Counted from the stretch's first letter, positions 33,521-45,000 are shown. The stretch is DNA of 64,000 nucleotides from Euborellia annulipes (GCA_023213315.1 JAKCPI010007899.1:178544-242543), one strand, 5' to 3'. The notes: generated by a model from the sequence alone, not told the origin. Program-made: numbers and translations.

Positions 33521-34519
33521 ATTTGTTACACTTTTTTTTGTAGTAAACTATAAAAAAAAAATCTATAGTTTCTATAACCATAACATTTTATTTCGAAAGA
33601 TCTACTCCAAAGAATCCTCAGGAGCTAAACCTCCCCCTCCCCCTTGAAAAAATTTTTATTTCTACTTGCCAGATCTGAGATCTTTTTTACTGAATGTTGA
33701 CCATATTAACATTATTGAATACAATGTTTCAACTTAGAGCCTACGGTCGGCAGTTTAAATTTAAACAAAAACATGTTAACAAATTTTATAAATAAAAATT
33801 TTGCTGGCAGAAGAAAGAACAAAAGCGAGAAAGATCTGTATAAACAAGCAGCGCTCAATCTCTGATTAGTTGGCCCAGAGATGATGGATTTTTTCTACAA
33901 ATAAATATATTTATAAAGTCTAAATAGCCACATCAGTCAATAGACTATAAATTATAATAAAAATAAGCATAGAGTTGAAGTTGCGCACTCAAGAAAACAG
34001 AGAGCTCATTGACCACCCTTATTTTAGAAGATCAAACAAATTAATAATTTTTTTACGAGTATATTTGAAAATTAAAATCTTGAAAAGGCTTGGTCACTCA
34101 TGTTTTAGACTATATCTAATATTATTTTATCAATTAGTTAAATTAAACACTTTGAGAACTCAATTAATATTATTACTTTGAGAGTAATTTAAAATTTATT
34201 TTAATTATTCACATGAGATTAATTATATAATACAATTATTTGAAGAATGTGGAAATATGAGACTGTACAATTACGGACTTTACTCTCATTCTCATTCTTC
34301 TTTATATATTCTCGTAGAGTTCGATTAAATTAAAATTATTTGGAGTTTATAAAGAATTTCTTAAATAGTTTTAAAAAAATTTAAATAAAGTACACAGGAG
34401 AAGGCGAAACAATCTACCTGCCTCTTAGCATCATTGATTAAGGATAAACTAATTAAATCAGAGAGGAGGTATCGTGGCTCCAACCCCCTCCCCCGAAATC
34501 CCAAAAATATAAATAAATA
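33521..34519. other. Intergenic, nothing recognised
   Basis: AT-rich; the short frame at 33975-34181 has no motif. No inverted repeat noted. Confidence 0.4.
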
Positions 34520-35372
34520 AATAAAAATCTGGTTTGACTGGTCGCACAGCACACAACTTTCTCTTACCAACAAAGTTGTGTTCTGTGCTTGTCACATCAG
34601 ATTTTTTGTGTCGAGATATATTTAGTTTCCGTGGATAAATTCGAATTCAAGATGTAAAATTTTTTTTAATATGTGTAATATACATATATGTTTTGTTGTA
34701 CCATTTCTCCTATCTTTCCTATTAAGTACAAGAGTAAAGTGTGCTTCAAAAGATTTCAAGGACAAAATCAGAATATACATTTTAAAGAGCATCTAAAAAA
34801 TAATTGATTTTTGAATTTTAATCAAAAACGTTGAAGCGAATTTTGAGAAAATCGAAAAAAAAACGGAAAAAAATCTCAGGGGCCCACATCTTGTTGGTAC
34901 GTGGATGGCGACCACGAGCTACATTAGCTGGGACTGGCAGTACTTCTGTTCTTTCCATGTCAGTCTCTTCCCTACTATATTTTCAACAGGCATCAGATCG
35001 CGCGACAGGCCGGCCTGTTCTTTTCCTTCCCGATCGCAAAAACCCATGAACCGCCGACCCCGCACCGAGGGATTTAAGGCGAAAAAAGAAGAAAAAAACT
35101 GAAAAAGTACATGAGAAAAGTAGCTACTAATACTCTTTGCCGATTTTGTTTAAAAGCTTATTTTAACGCCTCAGGGGAGCCTAACTTAAATATAATATTT
35201 AAATCTCATAGCTCTTATCGTTGTTGAGATATTTTGCGAAAACCACTTTTTTGGATTCAGGTGACCCCAAACTTGTATATCCATCAAAATCTCGACATCG
35301 AATATTTGACCTGTATCCAATACTTTCTCATATATATATATTAACATATTTATATAGGCAAGAGAAAGTAAA
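34520..35372 (-). mobile_element. HCR element, full length, with nested SINE
   Basis: 3' hairpin (AATCTGGTTTGACTGGTCGC ... TTGTCACATCAGATT), a decayed X-box site, the body to AAATCGAAAAAAAAACGG, the SINE at 34875-35093, then the body resumes with AAAAAGTACATGAG and ends in the AT hairpin (TACTTTCTCATATATATA ... GCAAGAGAAAGTA). Confidence 0.8.
34875..35093 (+). mobile_element. SINE (5S-like head) inserted in HCR
   Basis: CTCAGGGGCCCACATC, GTACGTGGATGGCGACCAC, GGGACTGGCAGTACTTCTG, GGCCGGCCTGTTCT, GCCGACCCCGCACCG, GGCGAAAAAAGAAG. An A-rich GGAAAAAAA/GAAAAAAA flank on both sides may be the target duplication. It is younger than the HCR copy it interrupts. Confidence 0.85.
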
Positions 35373-36169
35373 AATATAGATATTAATGTTAACTTTTTGT
35401 TAGCAATTATAAATTCTATAAAATTTATTCATTTGAAACTCCCGGGTTGTTCAAAGTTCCCTCCCCGAACCGCTACGGTACTGGTCACTTTAATAAAACG
35501 CATGTCGAGTATAAATTCTTTTGAAATTAAATTAAATATATTCCATCAAAAGACGTCTTTTCATTATAAATGCAAAATTAAAATTTCATTTTATTGTTTA
35601 AATTTATAAAACAAAATTATTATAAACATTTATATAAGAAAAAAAAATTCTTTTATCTCTCTATCTTCTTTATGTTTTAATCTTTTTTTATAGACCTTAT
35701 ACAAATATTTGAAAAATTTTATTTAATTGGTATAATGAAGAAAGAGTAAAGAATTATCAAAATATTCTGGCTTTGATAATTTCTTTAACCGTCTCGCTGT
35801 TTATGTCATCATTATCTATTCACTAATCTTTTTAAAAATATTTATATAAATAAATATTATACATTTGCGGTTTTATTAAAAAGAAAAAAAAAAAATATTT
35901 TATATTATATTACGAATAAAAAGTTTTCCTTTGAGAATTCTGGCATTTATGGTGACGATACTCTCGCTCTTTAAAAGGAATTGAAAAATATTGCAATAAC
36001 TTGCAGGTAATCCCCCTCTCCAACCCCTCATTTGACTATTTGTATAAACTAGAATATCTTTTCAAAGAAATTAAAATAACAACTTTTATTCATACATATC
36101 ATCTTCAGGGGTGCTTGCAAAGAGCCCCCCCCCCCCCCACTCTGACTGTGGAATGAGAGTTTGAGCACC
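35373..36169. other. Intergenic, nothing recognised
   Basis: AT-rich, with a C run near 36126. The short plus frame at 35397-35609 shows no motif. Confidence 0.4.
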
Positions 36170-36412
36170 TTCACTGAATATCAGCCAGTGTCTCTTGTAT
36201 TCCATAGGAAAAATAGGAGAAATTATTGCTATAGTAACAAAATATAAACATTTTCCCATACTTATACATTTTCCATCTTGAATTCTAATATATCGGTGGA
36301 AACTAAATATATCTCGACACAAAAAATCTGGTGTGACAAGCACTGAACACAACTTTCGATTACCGAAGGTAAGAGAAAGTTGTGTTCTGTGCGACCAATC
36401 ACACCAGATTTT
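36170..36412 (+). repeat. HCR fragment, 3' part with complete hairpin
   Basis: From CCATAGGAAAAATAGGAGAA through a changed palindrome (ATTGCTATAGTAAC) to the 3' hairpin: AATCTGGTGTGACAAGCACT ... ACTTTCGATTACCGAAGG ... CAATCACACCAGATT. This copy shows the hairpin most clearly. Confidence 0.85.
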
Positions 36413-36539
36413 ATATAATAAAATTCCTAATTAATTGCAAAAAATAAAATGATATAATTATAAATAATACTATTATTGGCATTAATTTTTATTAAATCTA
36501 GTAAAAATAATATATGAATGAAATTAGTCATAATAAATA

Positions 36540-36734
36540 ATTTGATTGTTGTTGGCGCTCACAGCGCTCCTCCCGGCAAGTTGACCAATCAATCAGTCAA
36601 AGATGATCGTCGAGTTTAGAACCACGCGATTTCGGGATTGCGAAATGTATTGTTAATTTTTATTTATAAAGTGCATCAGTTAGTGATTGATTAATAACTC
36701 CGGGATGTGTTATGTGTTGAATCAGTGTTTGAAA
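36540..36734 (+). other. Possible 5' UTR or promoter region
   Basis: Non-repetitive DNA with a GC-elevated start (GGCGCTCACAGCGCTCCTCC), lying directly before the candidate first exon. It contains one short upstream frame from ATG at 36604. No clear TATA box. Confidence 0.25.
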
Positions 36735-36787
36735 ATGCCAAATGGAGATGAGTTTTGGAAAATATCAAATGGAGTGCAATCACAACG
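36735..36787 (+). CDS. Candidate first coding exon with strong splice donor
   Basis: ATG at 36735 in context GAAAATGCC (A at -3). The frame reads MPNGDEFWKISNGVQSQ plus two bases of the next codon, then GTGAGTTTGAG at 36788, a near-consensus donor. The following DNA is AT-rich and intron-like. The sequence is not in any repeat family of the window. I do not recognise the product. If real, the rest of the gene lies at higher coordinates, probably beyond a long intron. Confidence 0.35.
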
Positions 36788-37073
36788 GTGAGTTTGAGAT
36801 CCGTTTATTTATGCAAATGGTCAAAAAGATGGCGATCTCTGTTTGATCGACATTCGATTTAATTTCATTTTTAGTACAATTATTTAGTGACATTTGACTA
36901 CATTTTTTTGATTTTTTTTTGAAATATGTAATTGCTTTGATAAGCCATTTATATTTATTTACAATCATTCTCTCTCACATACATATAATGATTTTCAGAT
37001 TTTTTAATTCATTGGGACGCCTCATTTTGGGGGGCAATGAATATAATTTGGGCAATGAATATAATACAAATAT

Positions 37074-37076
37074 AAG

Positions 37077-37107
<31 letters not shown>

Positions 37108-37229
37108 CTTACACACACACACACGCTGGCGCTTACACACACACACACGCTGGCGCTTACACACACACACACGCTGGCGCTTCACACACACACACACGCT
37201 GGCGCTTACACACACACACACGCTGGCGC

Positions 37230-37283
<54 letters not shown>
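37074..37283 (+). repeat. CA microsatellite with 24-bp higher-order repeat
   Basis: Six copies of CGCTGGCGCTT, starting at 37100, 37124, 37148, 37172, 37197 and 37221 (period 24-25), are separated by CA runs and followed by a pure CA run to 37283. Further mixed CA repeats with CGCGCGCTTTCGCGCG continue to about 37430. The open frames here are only Thr-His repeats. Confidence 0.95.
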
Positions 37284-37284
<1 letters not shown>

Positions 37285-37477
37285 CCGTGAGCTTTCGCAC
37301 ACTGACTCACTCACACGCACACAGCTACTTGGCGCCGTGCTCACACACATACACACTCACACAAATACGCGCGCTTTCGCGCGTTGCGCTCACACACATA
37401 GGCTCTCACAGACACACATATACAGTGACGTCGTTTTTTCTCAGAAGGGGGAGGGGGACAATATACATATAGGCAAT

Positions 37478-37540
37478 CAGGCCCGGTCCCAATAAGTGCG
37501 GGGCCCAATGGGGTTTTTTTTACGGGGCCCTCTATATACT
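37478..37540. mobile_element. hAT-type terminus
   Basis: CAGGCCCGGTCCCAATAAGT then GCGGGGCCCAATGGGG resembles the ends of hAT elements (CAGGG...GGCC). It lies just outside the transposase relic that follows and may be its end. No partner TIR found. Confidence 0.45.
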
Positions 37541-37659
37541 GGTATATTAAATATTTAATTAAAATGCAAATTCGATTTATATTATTTTTTAAATTTGTTG
37601 CCTATTTTATTTCATTTTGTATTTTTTTGCTTAAATAACTTTTATGTATTTGTTTTGTG

Positions 37660-38219
37660 GCGATTCTTTTTATATGATCTTGCATTACTGGATCAAATTT
37701 TCCAAGTAATTCATGTATTCCTTTCGTTCAGCTAAAAACTGAACTACACAAAATAATCTTTCAAATATCTTATACAAACTATCTTTTTTTTGGTTCAACA
37801 ACTTTTGTTGAACATTATCTATTGTTTGCTCAACAGAAAGTCTTTTTTGAAGCTCTGGTACATTTTAACATAGCTACCAAATGATTTTTTTTGATTTTTC
37901 ATGTGTGGCTAATCTATTTATATATATTTCGCCAGTTAATCAATCCTACAGGACCTAGTGCACCCATACTGAATAGCCGACAATATAATCAAAATATTCT
38001 GTCTTTTGATTCAAAATATATTATCCAAGGGCGGCTTATTATTTCACCATTCGTAAGATTTGTTTTCAGATGCATTTTTGAAAAGTGCATTCCATCCTCT
38101 TGGCGGAGAAACTCATTTAAGATAATTTTTGTAGGACCTTTTTTAACTAAATAATCTCTTATTTATTGAGTAATAAACCCGGGCCAAGTTGTGGGATCAT
38201 CAGTTATATTCAGTTTTTC
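37660..38219 (-). pseudogene. hAT transposase relic of the TTF zinc finger/DUF4371 type
   Basis: On the minus strand one frame reads DDPTTWPGFITQ, a stop, IRDYLVKKGPTKI, then TNGEIISRPWIIYFESKDRI, F-stop-LYCRLFS and LGPVGLINWRN. This matches the order of the TTF zinc finger domain (W/P motif, KGP, RxWLxYS...VFCxxCxLF, GxxxW). After a frameshift it continues ELQKRLSVEQTIDNVQQK and LYKIFERLFCVVQFLAER, as in the start of DUF4371, and a third frame ends FDPVMQDHIKRI. One of the zinc-binding Cys is a stop codon. It is the N-terminal third of a much longer protein, with several stops, so it is dead. These proteins derive from hAT transposons; host proteins of the ZMYM type are a less likely source. 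Confidence 0.85.
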
Positions 38220-38374
38220 CATTTTCATTCCAATATTTGCTTCTTCCGGTTCCGGTCTGTGTAATTGTGTTTCACGCGCATTCTTATTTTGTTTCTATCT
38301 CTGGAACTGGACCCTTTTTTCATGTTAGACCGTGAGTTTTGATTTTCTCTCGGTCCTTTTATTTATAAATTAAT

Positions 38375-38420
38375 TTTGCCGACCTCACATAGGGATAAGG
38401 CCAAGATAGAAGAAGATTAA
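38375..38420 (+). repeat. SINE-type 3' tail
   Basis: GCCGACCTCACATAGGGATA then AGGCCAAGATAGAAGAAG matches the tail of the 5S-like SINE, but the DNA before it is different. This suggests a second SINE family sharing the same tail. Confidence 0.5.
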
Positions 38421-39439
38421 TTCTTTGCAATTAGTGAATGTTAATGAAATTTTTTTTTTTTTATTTAAGTTTAATAATTTAAAATAAAAACATATTCTCT
38501 TTTACTGTATATTTATTGTCAATGTGGTGATGAGAAGACATTTTTTTATTTGGATTTATCAGTGAATGCTAATGAAAAGCTCTGCTATTCCCATTTAAAA
38601 ATATTAAATTTTAATAATTATATTAAAGTGAGATTTTCATATTAAGACCGATAATTTTATTTTATTAATCAAATTTCAAGACGCCGCCCGCCAGAGCCTT
38701 CGGCTAGAATTACTTCCAATAAGAGAATTCTCTAAGAATTTTTTTCTAGATCAAATAATATTTTAAAGTTTAAATATTAATTGATTTATTTCTGAAATTC
38801 TTTATATACGATGGGTTCATATACGAATTGTAATTAGATGCCATAAACTTAGCCGGATATTCTATTATACGCACCCAGACGAGATGTAAATATATTCACC
38901 AGCAAAGAAAGATATTTTATATTGCTGAACGTCGCTATCATCAATTAAATACGATCCATGGATTTATTAGGAGGGGAAATGTTGGTCGACTCAACCTGCA
39001 ACTCTAACTATAATATAAATGCTCTTTTAGCAAATAAAAAAAAAATAATAAAAAAATAAATAAACATAAAATTTATCATTAAACAAGCATCAGCTAATAA
39101 TTGAACAATGAATTATTGTATCATTTTTTTGTTATTTCTCTTTGCTATCTTTCGGATCTGTTAAGTCTAATTTGATTTTGACCAAAACCAAATGAGAAAG
39201 GGAGTGAATTCTAACACCCCTCCCCCCCCCCAAAAGGTGAATATTTTATATATAATTATATATTCACAGCTTAAGTTTCGCTTCTTTTTTCTGTGGATAT
39301 GCGACATTTTTTTTGATAATAAATCTGAAGCATTTTTACTTATATGTTTTATTAATTAACTTTTAATTTTTTTTTTTAAAGTTAATAAAAAATTTGTTTT
39401 TAAAATCTTAACCCCAATAGACTTATAGATATTAAAAAT
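38421..39439. other. Intergenic, nothing recognised
   Basis: AT-rich. A small GC piece at 38680-38705 and a C run near 39221 are the only departures. Confidence 0.4.
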
Positions 39440-39542
39440 GGCAACGAATTTTTAAATCTTCCCCGTTCTTCTTAATTATAGCTAATTTTAAAGTTACTAG
39501 CACCTCCATCGAAGAGCAGGAAAGTTTTGCAAATTCGTTGCC
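39440..39542. mobile_element. Possible 103-bp MITE
   Basis: Perfect 12-bp inverted ends GGCAACGAATTT and AAATTCGTTGCC. No clear target duplication, so the call is tentative. Confidence 0.4.
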
Positions 39543-41007
39543 TATTTTTTACTACGGCGATGATGGAGATTTTAACTCTGGACCCCGTTCAAAGTTTAAA
39601 CAAAAAAAAAACCCTTAAAAGGAGCATAAAAACATCTCGCATTTGTCATTCTTTCTTTTAGTCTCTCACGCCAACTTCCTTCTCTTCACATCAATCTTGA
39701 GCCCTGAAATATAGTATGTCCCAAAAATTATGCTGCTAATTTTAAATTTATTATTAGATGGTTAAGTGAATTTAAAAAGTCGATTCTCTTTTTTAAACAT
39801 ACAGGCCCTTTTCCTTACACGTTTAAAGAACTTTACTGTAAAAAAAAAAAAAATTAATTTTCAATTGTTTTTCATATAGTTGAATTTTAATATACCCAGT
39901 TTGTGAAATCACATTCATATACTAGTTTATTAGGTAAAAAAAATATGAATCAAATTTAAGTAGCTTAAAAAGTCCAGATGGTTGATTATGACGCATCTTC
40001 ATACATATGAAGGGAATACATACTAAGATGTAGGTATTTACGCGAGCATTATTAAAATTATATTTTATAATTATATTCAATTTCTGGCTGATGTCCCTCC
40101 CTCCCCTTCTCTACCTACATTCCAGAATTTATGCGAATGTGTTTGTAAAGTCGAAAAAACATTTGTTAAAGAATATATAAACAATAAAAATGTTATATCT
40201 TATTTTATTCTTTATTTTATAATCAAGATAATGATCAATTTTATTGCAATTAGTAACTTTACATTTTTATCTAAATTTGTAGGTGTTAAGTCCTGATATA
40301 AAATTTTATATTTATTTAAAAGGTTCTTTTTTTTTATTAGTAATGAATTTAAATTAGGAAATTGGATATTTATTTAAATGGTTATTAGGAATAAAAAGAC
40401 AAATATTTTCTAATTAAAACGAATACATCAATTTTTATTCTTTATTTATTTATTTTTTTTTTTTATTAAACGTCCGAATTGCGTCATTTTGATGTCGGCG
40501 TGGCATTAAATATGTCAATTTGTTATTCAAATGAATTATGGATTGAATAAAAAAAAAAAGAAATAAGCTGTTTGCCAACATAAATATTTTTGAAACGTTA
40601 ATTATAATAATTTCTAGTTGAAATTCTTACATTAAAACATTTCTAATTGGATTTTAAAATTATTATTAAACAAAGCAAAATAAAAAAAAAAAAATAACAA
40701 TATGGCGGTATATATATATTTTGATCAGATCGCATCACTTACAAATTTGACATTATTTTTTAGAAACATTGGATTTTGTTAATGGAGAAATTTTTAGTGT
40801 AGGGAAAGGGGGGGGGGAATCAATGGTTGTAGGGCCGACGAGAGTCTTGTCGGGCACAGGGGCTATTTAAACCGACACTCGCTTCAAAAATAAAATTCAG
40901 AGGGAAAAAAAATATTTTTTTTCATAACCAATTAAGAGTTAGAACTTATTTTAAATATTTTTTTTTCTTCAAACATTTAGAGTTGAATAATTAATTTTTT
41001 TTTTTTC
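39543..41007. other. Intergenic, nothing recognised
   Basis: AT-rich with homopolymer runs (G run at 40809). No frame over 60 codons and no paired repeats seen. Confidence 0.4.
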
Positions 41008-41406
41008 ATTAGGAATTTATTATTGAAGTTTCAAGGTCGAGGTGCTGGGGATTTACCCCCCACTCTGAGGAGAATAATAATTTTATAATTTAGTTTCAAA
41101 TTCAAATTATCATTAATAAAGAGCTCAGTGGATTCGTGAAATTGATAATTAATTATGTAATTGGAAGTTTTATTGCAGTTTTTTGGACCAATATGTTATA
41201 GGTGAGTGTTTAATAATAAAACAGCAGGTTCCAAGTACATAATTAATTATCAATCCACTGAGTTCTTTATTAGTGCTAATTTGAATCTGGAATTAAATTA
41301 TAATAAAAATTATTTTTCTCCTCATTCAGAATTGCAGACAAACAGGGGAGGTGGGGGTAAATACTCAAGGCCTGGAACCTTGGAACTTCAATTATAATAT
41401 CCTAAT
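41008..41406. mobile_element. Foldback element without hammerhead core
   Basis: Inverted arms of about 170 bp: ATTAGGAATTTATTATTGAAG ... pairs with the end CTTCAATTATAATATCCTAAT, and inside AATAAAGAGCTCAGTGGATT pairs with AATCCACTGAGTTCTTTATT. The loop (about 41170-41225) holds GGACCAATATGTTATAGGTG. I find no CTGATGA/GAAAC core, so this is a different family from the hammerhead foldbacks. Confidence 0.8.
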
Positions 41407-41519
41407 TAAAAAAACACTTTCAATTACATAATTATTATATTATTAAAAAGATTTTTAGTGTAGTCCAGTGAATCAAAAAAAAGACGTTAGATAAATTCTT
41501 GGAAGATAGGGTAGGATAA

Positions 41520-42122
41520 TTTTTACTTTCTCTTACTTATTTATATATGTTAATATATATAGAAAGTATTGGATTCATGTCAAAAATTCGATGTCGAGAT
41601 TTTAATGGATATACACCTTTTGAGGTCCCCTGAATCCTAAAAAGTGGTTTTCGCGACATGGTCTGTATGTCTGTCTGTGAACAAAATATTTCAAGAACAA
41701 AAAGAGCTAAGAAGTTGAAATTTCATATTTAAATTAGCCAACCCCTGGGGCGTAACAAAAATCGGCCAAAGAGCACTAGTACTTTTCAGATGTTTTTTTT
41801 TCGGTTTTTTCGATTTTCTTTCACTCAAACGATATTGCTTAAATTATTTTTTAAATGCTTTTTAAAATATATATTCTCATTTTGCCTTTGAAATCTTTTG
41901 AAGCACACTTTAACTTTACTCTTGTAGGATAGATTCATAGGAAATATAAGAGAAATGGTTGTCATGGTAACAAAATATAAATATTTTACCATGTTTAGAG
42001 GTAAAACAATGAATTCTAATATACCACCTGAAATTAAATATATGTCGGCACAAAAAATCTGGTGTGACAATTACCAAAGTCAAGAGAAAGTTGTGTGCTG
42101 TGCGATCAATCACACTAGATTT
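41520..42122 (+). mobile_element. HCR element, full length, plus orientation
   Basis: AT hairpin (TTTTTACTTTCTCTTACTTA ... TATATAGAAAGTATTGG), ATTCGATGTCGAGATTTTAA, GGTCTGTATGTCTGTCTGTG, the body, GTTGTCATGGTAAC at 41958-41971, and the 3' hairpin AATCTGGTGTGACAATTACC ... GATCAATCACACTAGATT. Confidence 0.85.
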
Positions 42123-43217
42123 TTTAAAATTATTTTTTTATGTAGATGAAATTTTAAAATTATCTTCAAATTTCCAAAAACAACTACCCTATCGTCCAAG
42201 AATTTATCTAACATCTTTTATTTAATAAGAACTTTTTTATAAATCTGTCCAAAAAGGGGGGAGGGCTTTATTCAGTGGGGGGGGGGGGCACTTGTTCAGT
42301 GTTAAATTAAAAAATCTTGAAGCATATTTTTTTCAATGTTGTTTTTTGAAGTGTTGTATTTTAAATTTTATCGATATTCAAAAATTCGACAAAAAAAAAA
42401 AAAAAAAATTATTTATATTCCATTTTAATAAAATTTAGCAAATTTAATTAATAATCATCTGTTGTGTTTTCCTGTTGGGTTGCTGAACCTCTGGGAGCAA
42501 CACTGAAATGTTTCCATTGTATTGGAATAATTGCATCACTGTCCTTCTATTGCGATGTTCCAAGAGGCCATAGCTTAAGAGCAAATTAAATGTTATCTAT
42601 CTATCTCTTTATTCCTCTACTACGAAATCCTTTAGTTTTTCCGTTCAACGTCAATCATGTCTGAGCACAAGCCCCAGAGGCTTTTTCGGACCTCAAATCC
42701 CGTTTTCTTCAGACAGGTGTTCGTCGTTTGACGCAAACTCCTTGATGATTCCTTCTCGCATACCTCTCACCCATCATTTTGCAGCTTTTTTTTTTTGCTA
42801 TTTAATATCAATTATCACCGAATATAAAACAAATTTATTTTTATTTAATTGCATTTTTTTTGAGAGGAAGCAACGAATATTTAAGCATAAATAAATAAAT
42901 AAATTAAATTATTGTTATAGGATAATGGGACCCCCCATATAGCTGCCTCAAAATTTTATCTGACCTTTTTTTGCGCGTGTTTCCCCTCAAACACGCGGGT
43001 GCGGGGCTTCGGTCTGGGACCCAAGAAACCGACGTCTCAGCCGCCCCTGGTGACAATGAGAATGCCAATCAGTCCTCATTTCCTTTACCCTGAGTTATAT
43101 TCTATAGGCTACATATTAATGTATAAAACCCATTAAAAGAGGAATAAAATTCTCGGTTCTAGATATGCGTTAATTCGTTTGAAAATGTCAGAAACCTAAT
43201 TTTTTAAAAAAATGTAT
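42123..43217. other. Intergenic; GC-elevated part at 42460-42780
   Basis: 42460-42780 is richer in GC content and non-repetitive. A frame from ATG at 42659 reads MSEHKPQRLFRTSNPVFFRQ before CAGGTGTTC, which could be a small exon, but the donor is weak. At 42925-43050 there is a GC patch with CCGCCCCTGG, perhaps the end of a hAT-type element. Confidence 0.25.
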
Positions 43218-43620
43218 ATTTTTACTTTCTCTTAGCTATATATTGAGAAAGTATTGCAATCATGTTAAAAATTCGATGTCGAGATTTTGATGGATTACAC
43301 GTTTTGAGAAAAAATGTTTTTCTCTGTGTCTGTCAGTATGAGATGATTTAAGGCATTTAGGAAATTAGCTATGATATTGAAATTTTATATTCAAGTTTGG
43401 TACCCTCCCAGACAGTTAAAATGAGCTTTTGAACAAAATCGGCCAAAAAGCACTTTACTGTAGTAATTTTTCAGTTTTGTTTTTTCGAATTTCTCAAAAT
43501 TTGGTATAACGATTTTGATTAAAGTTCATAAATCAACTATTTTTTAGATGCTTTTTAAAAAGTATACCATTAAGTTTTTTTTCGTGAAAATTGTTTGAAG
43601 TACACTTTACTAATGAAATT
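43218..43620 (+). repeat. HCR fragment, 5' half
   Basis: ACTTTCTCTTAGCTATATATTG, ATTCGATGTCGAGATTTTG, GAACAAAATCGGCCAAAAAG, then the variant ending TTGTTTGAAGTACACTTTAC. No 3' hairpin. Confidence 0.75.
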
Positions 43621-44084
43621 TTTTAATTTAATTTAATTTAATTTTTTTAAAAAATAAACATAAAAAATATCTTTCTGATGTACATTAAAAAATATCTTTC
43701 AGCTTCAGTAAATTAACTAGGAATTAATGTAATATTCTTGAAAGTGTAAATTACTGATGTGATTAATTTTTTGTATTGCTGTGTATTGATTCATGTTTTC
43801 TGTAATTTTCGCAGGCCTGATGATGGTCTTTTTAGACAGAAATTGATAAATTGCAATTACAGTCGTCTTGTCATTAAAAATCCTCGACATAATTTCTCGT
43901 AAAATATTTCTTGCTCTGTACTTCCATCTGCAACAAAATCGAGTATACCTCCTGCTCACTTTTACATTATCCTTCTCGGGCTGTTTCTACAGTCGTTTTT
44001 AAAATTTGCTGGAAATTTGTTTGTAATTCATATATCAACAATTTTGTTTTTTAAAAAGTATATGAATAAGTCTTTTGTGTGTTA

Positions 44085-44250
44085 GAAGTACTTTTTACTG
44101 ATGTAGTATTTCAGATTTTTTCCAATAGAACTAAGGTGCTGTGGGAAACTAAATACTGGTATATCTCGACACAAAAAATTTGATGTGACAGAATAGTACA
44201 CGACTTTCAATTATTGAAGGTAAGAGAAAGTTGTGTGCTATGCTACCAGA
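44085..44250 (+). repeat. HCR variant, 3' end
   Basis: Begins TTTTTACTGATGTAGTATTTC, then GAACTAAGGTGCTGTGGGAA, as in the variant copies at 16.2 and 45.3 kb, and a degraded 3' hairpin (AATTTGATGTGACAGAATAG ... TGCTACCAGATT). Confidence 0.65.
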
Positions 44251-44469
44251 TTTTTTCAATATATTTTGACTGTTAATTCATAAACAGAGAATAAAATTAA
44301 ATTCTCAAAAAATAGCTCGCTCTCTTTCTCGTTGATATCTGATAGAATTTATTTTATTAGAGTTATTTCGTTTGGTGATTAATGCAAATTAAGGAGTGCA
44401 TCCGAAGCCCAAACAGGACTTTACTGCTATCCAGTTAAAGCAGCGCCAAGATAATTTGTTAATATTTAA

Positions 44470-44655
44470 TTAAGCCCTAAATAAAACCGCGAATGTCATT
44501 GGTGTTCTTTTGCTATTTGCTCGTAAAATTATATTTATGAGGGCATCACAAAAACACTTGCTCCTCAGTTTATCAGTAACGTCCGACCAAATTTCCTTGG
44601 CCTGGGTCATCAGAAAATTGCTTAATAAAATGAATATGAACACTAATTGAGCCAT
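44470..44655 (-). CDS. Candidate small secreted protein, 61 codons
   Basis: ATG at 44655 with G at +4. The N-terminus MAQLVFIFILLSNFLMTQA is a convincing signal peptide with a likely cut after TQA. The remainder (KEIWSDVTDKLRSKCFCDAL and on to RTPMTFAVLFRA) is 42 residues with two Cys. TATAAA stands only about 20 bp upstream of the ATG, so it would not serve as a normal promoter for this start. The frame lies outside the named repeats. I do not recognise the family. It may be a complete small gene, the first exon of a longer secreted protein, or chance: a hydrophobic run is easy to get in AT-rich DNA. Confidence 0.35.
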   Translation of the reverse strand: MAQLVFIFILLSNFLMTQAKEIWSDVTDKLRSKCFCDALINIILRANSKRTPMTFAVLFRA

Positions 44656-44944
44656 CAGGCAGCGATTTTATAAATTACACTTTTCCTTTTCATTAATAAT
44701 GATGCTCTCTCCCTTCTCGCTTTAACCATACGCTATTTTATCTTTATATAGCCTAAAAATTATTTTCTATAATAAACAAAGACGACTAATTATAATAAAC
44801 AAATTAAATTAATAACGTAATTAGAGATACGAGTAAAAAATTTATTATTAATAAAATTTAATGAATAAACTTAAAATTTTATTTAAAATATTTTTTACTT
44901 TTTTCTCCCGTGTTTATACACAATTAGTTAACAGGAAACAAAAG

Positions 44945-45000
44945 GAAAGTAGAGGCCGAAACGTCGGCCAATTAAAATTTTTAAAACAAAAATATTAGAA
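44945..45000 (+). mobile_element. Hammerhead-element fragment (3' half of core)
   Basis: GAGGCCGAAACGTCGGCC followed by AATTAAAATT. Only the second half of the core and the possible stem I/III strands remain; no CTGATGA. Confidence 0.5.

Noticed and set aside
36919..37290. 123-codon Thr-His frame and the matching Val-Cys frames
   Set aside because: Pure products of the CA microsatellite.
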